A stretch of DNA of 6,715 nucleotides. Origin: Campylobacteraceae bacterium UBA1877. Its GTDB lineage: Bacteria; Campylobacterota; Campylobacteria; Campylobacterales; Campylobacteraceae. Of the stretch, positions 5,958 through 6,715 are shown piece after piece. Location of the stretch: assembly GCA_002352945.1 (NCBI GenBank), contig DDHL01000066.1, forward strand, positions 4,669-11,383. Direction: 5' to 3'. A model generated the notes under the pieces. That model was given only the letters and a program-made list of their open reading frames with translations, did not search any database and was not told the origin of the DNA. How positions within the stretch are numbered: position 1 is the stretch's first letter; the number at the start of each line of letters is the position of its first letter. The translations under genes and the position numbers were made by a program.

Positions 5958-6715
5958 TTAAATTTTTGATTCAAGCTCTTTTTTATAAGCTTCTACATCA
6001 AAATTGTCAACATTTGCTACATTGCACTCTACTGCAGCTTGAGCAACCGCTGCTGAAACCCAAACGAAAACCCGCTTATCAAATGGGGTTGGGATGATAT
6101 ATTCTGGCCCAAACTCCATTTTTTCTTTTTCGTAAATATTTTTAATATAATCATCTACTGGCTCTTTTGCCAAATCAGCTAAAGCTTTGGCTGCAGCTAG
6201 CTTCATCTCTTCGGTGATTTTAGAAGCTCGAACATCAAGAGCGCCTCTGAAGATAAATGGAAAACCTAGTACATTGTTGATTTGGTTTGGATAGTCGCTT
6301 CTTCCAGTTCCCATTATAGCATCGCTTCGAACCTCTGCTACCTCTTCTGGGAGAATTTCAGGAGTTGGGTTAGCGCAAGCAAAGATGATTGGACTTTTGT
6401 TCATAGATGCAACCATCTCTTTTGTGATAACTCCAGCCTTGCTTAAGCCTAAAACCATATCGGCTCCGCGCATAGCCTCTTCTAGAGTATCATCATCGGT
6501 TGTTGTAACAAGTTCTTGTTTTACTTTATCAAGTCCTTGACGTTTATGGTTTATAACGCCCTTAGAGTCAACCACTACAACTTGACCAGCTCCTAAAGCT
6601 TGATACATTTTTGAGCAAGCTACTCCTGCTGCTCCAGCTCCAATAACAACGATTTTAATTGTTTTTATATCTTTTTTTGTGATTTCTAGAGCATTTAAGA
6701 GTCCAGCACTTGAAA
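5958..6715 (-). CDS. mez: Malic enzyme (malate oxidoreductase, decarboxylating), 5' end outside window
   Basis: This cytoplasmic enzyme decarboxylates malate oxidatively to pyruvate with NAD(P)+. The 251 visible residues are the C-terminal, coenzyme-binding part. They begin SSAGLLNALEI, followed by the Rossmann loop VVIGAGAAG (22-30), strand end VVVVDSKGVI, ADMVLGLSKAGVI, ACANPTPEI, and the family signature GTGRSDYPNQINNVLGFPFIFRGALDVRA. ATG at 6608 is internal: the frame stays open to the window edge and encodes the dinucleotide loop upstream of it. About 170-190 N-terminal residues with the catalytic tyrosine and lysine are missing from view. The protein ends soon after the malic domain at ESKI, so it is the short form without the phosphotransacetylase-like tail of MaeB. 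NAD versus NADP preference is not settled. It is followed after 11 bp by upp, an order also known in Campylobacter. Confidence 0.93.
   Translation of the reverse strand, partial: SSAGLLNALEITKKDIKTIKIVVIGAGAAGVACSKMYQALGAGQVVVVDSKGVINHKRQGLDKVKQELVTTTDDDTLEEAMRGADMVLGLSKAGVITKEMVASMNKSPIIFACANPTPEILPEEVAEVRSDAIMGTGRSDYPNQINNVLGFPFIFRGALDVRASKITEEMKLAAAKALADLAKEPVDDYIKNIYEKEKMEFGPEYIIPTPFDKRVFVWVSAAVAQAAVECNVANVDNFDVEAYKKELESKI

Noticed and set aside
5958..6608. Malic enzyme starting at ATG 6608
   Set aside because: The frame is open to the window edge and the 35 upstream residues contain the dinucleotide-binding GAGAAG loop, so this ATG is internal.

Overview
The window reads as chromosome of a Campylobacterota (epsilonproteobacterial) organism, probably a free-living sulfur- or hydrogen-oxidising type. 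The evidence is the low GC content, short intergenic gaps, a sensor kinase with the AHQWRQPL H-box common in that phylum, and the order malic enzyme then upp. From memory, Campylobacter jejuni has the same order. The genus cannot be fixed from sequence alone.

Left part (1-3627, all minus strand): a transport locus with its own two-component system. Read 5'->3' on the minus strand it holds a membrane sensor kinase with a periplasmic Cache domain, an OmpR/PhoB-type response regulator, the periplasmic binding protein DctP of a TRAP transporter, and the small membrane subunit DctQ, which runs off the window. The large permease DctM should follow outside. The kinase and regulator genes overlap, as do dctP and dctQ. 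A good sigma-70-type promoter lies between the regulator and dctP. The kinase frame is broken by one base in an A-rich run, inside the ATP-binding domain; adding one base restores a complete 507-residue kinase.

Middle part (3628-5322): a divergent intergenic region with a clear promoter for gdhA (NADP-type glutamate dehydrogenase, plus strand). A 168-bp convergent gap after gdhA holds three copies of a 12-bp palindrome, a partial tandem duplication and a GC-rich hairpin.

Right part (5323-6715, minus strand): upp (uracil phosphoribosyltransferase) sits 11 bp behind the 3' part of a malic enzyme gene. They are probably one operon, with the malic enzyme start outside the window.

The least expected signal is the palindrome TTTACATGTAAA. 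It occurs five times without mismatch in 6.7 kb: over the -35 box of the dctP promoter, once inside the kinase gene, and three times between gdhA and upp. A rough base-composition estimate expects far less than one copy. It may be an operator, a genome-wide iterated palindrome, or a small repeat element. No mobile element, CRISPR array, tRNA or rRNA was seen.
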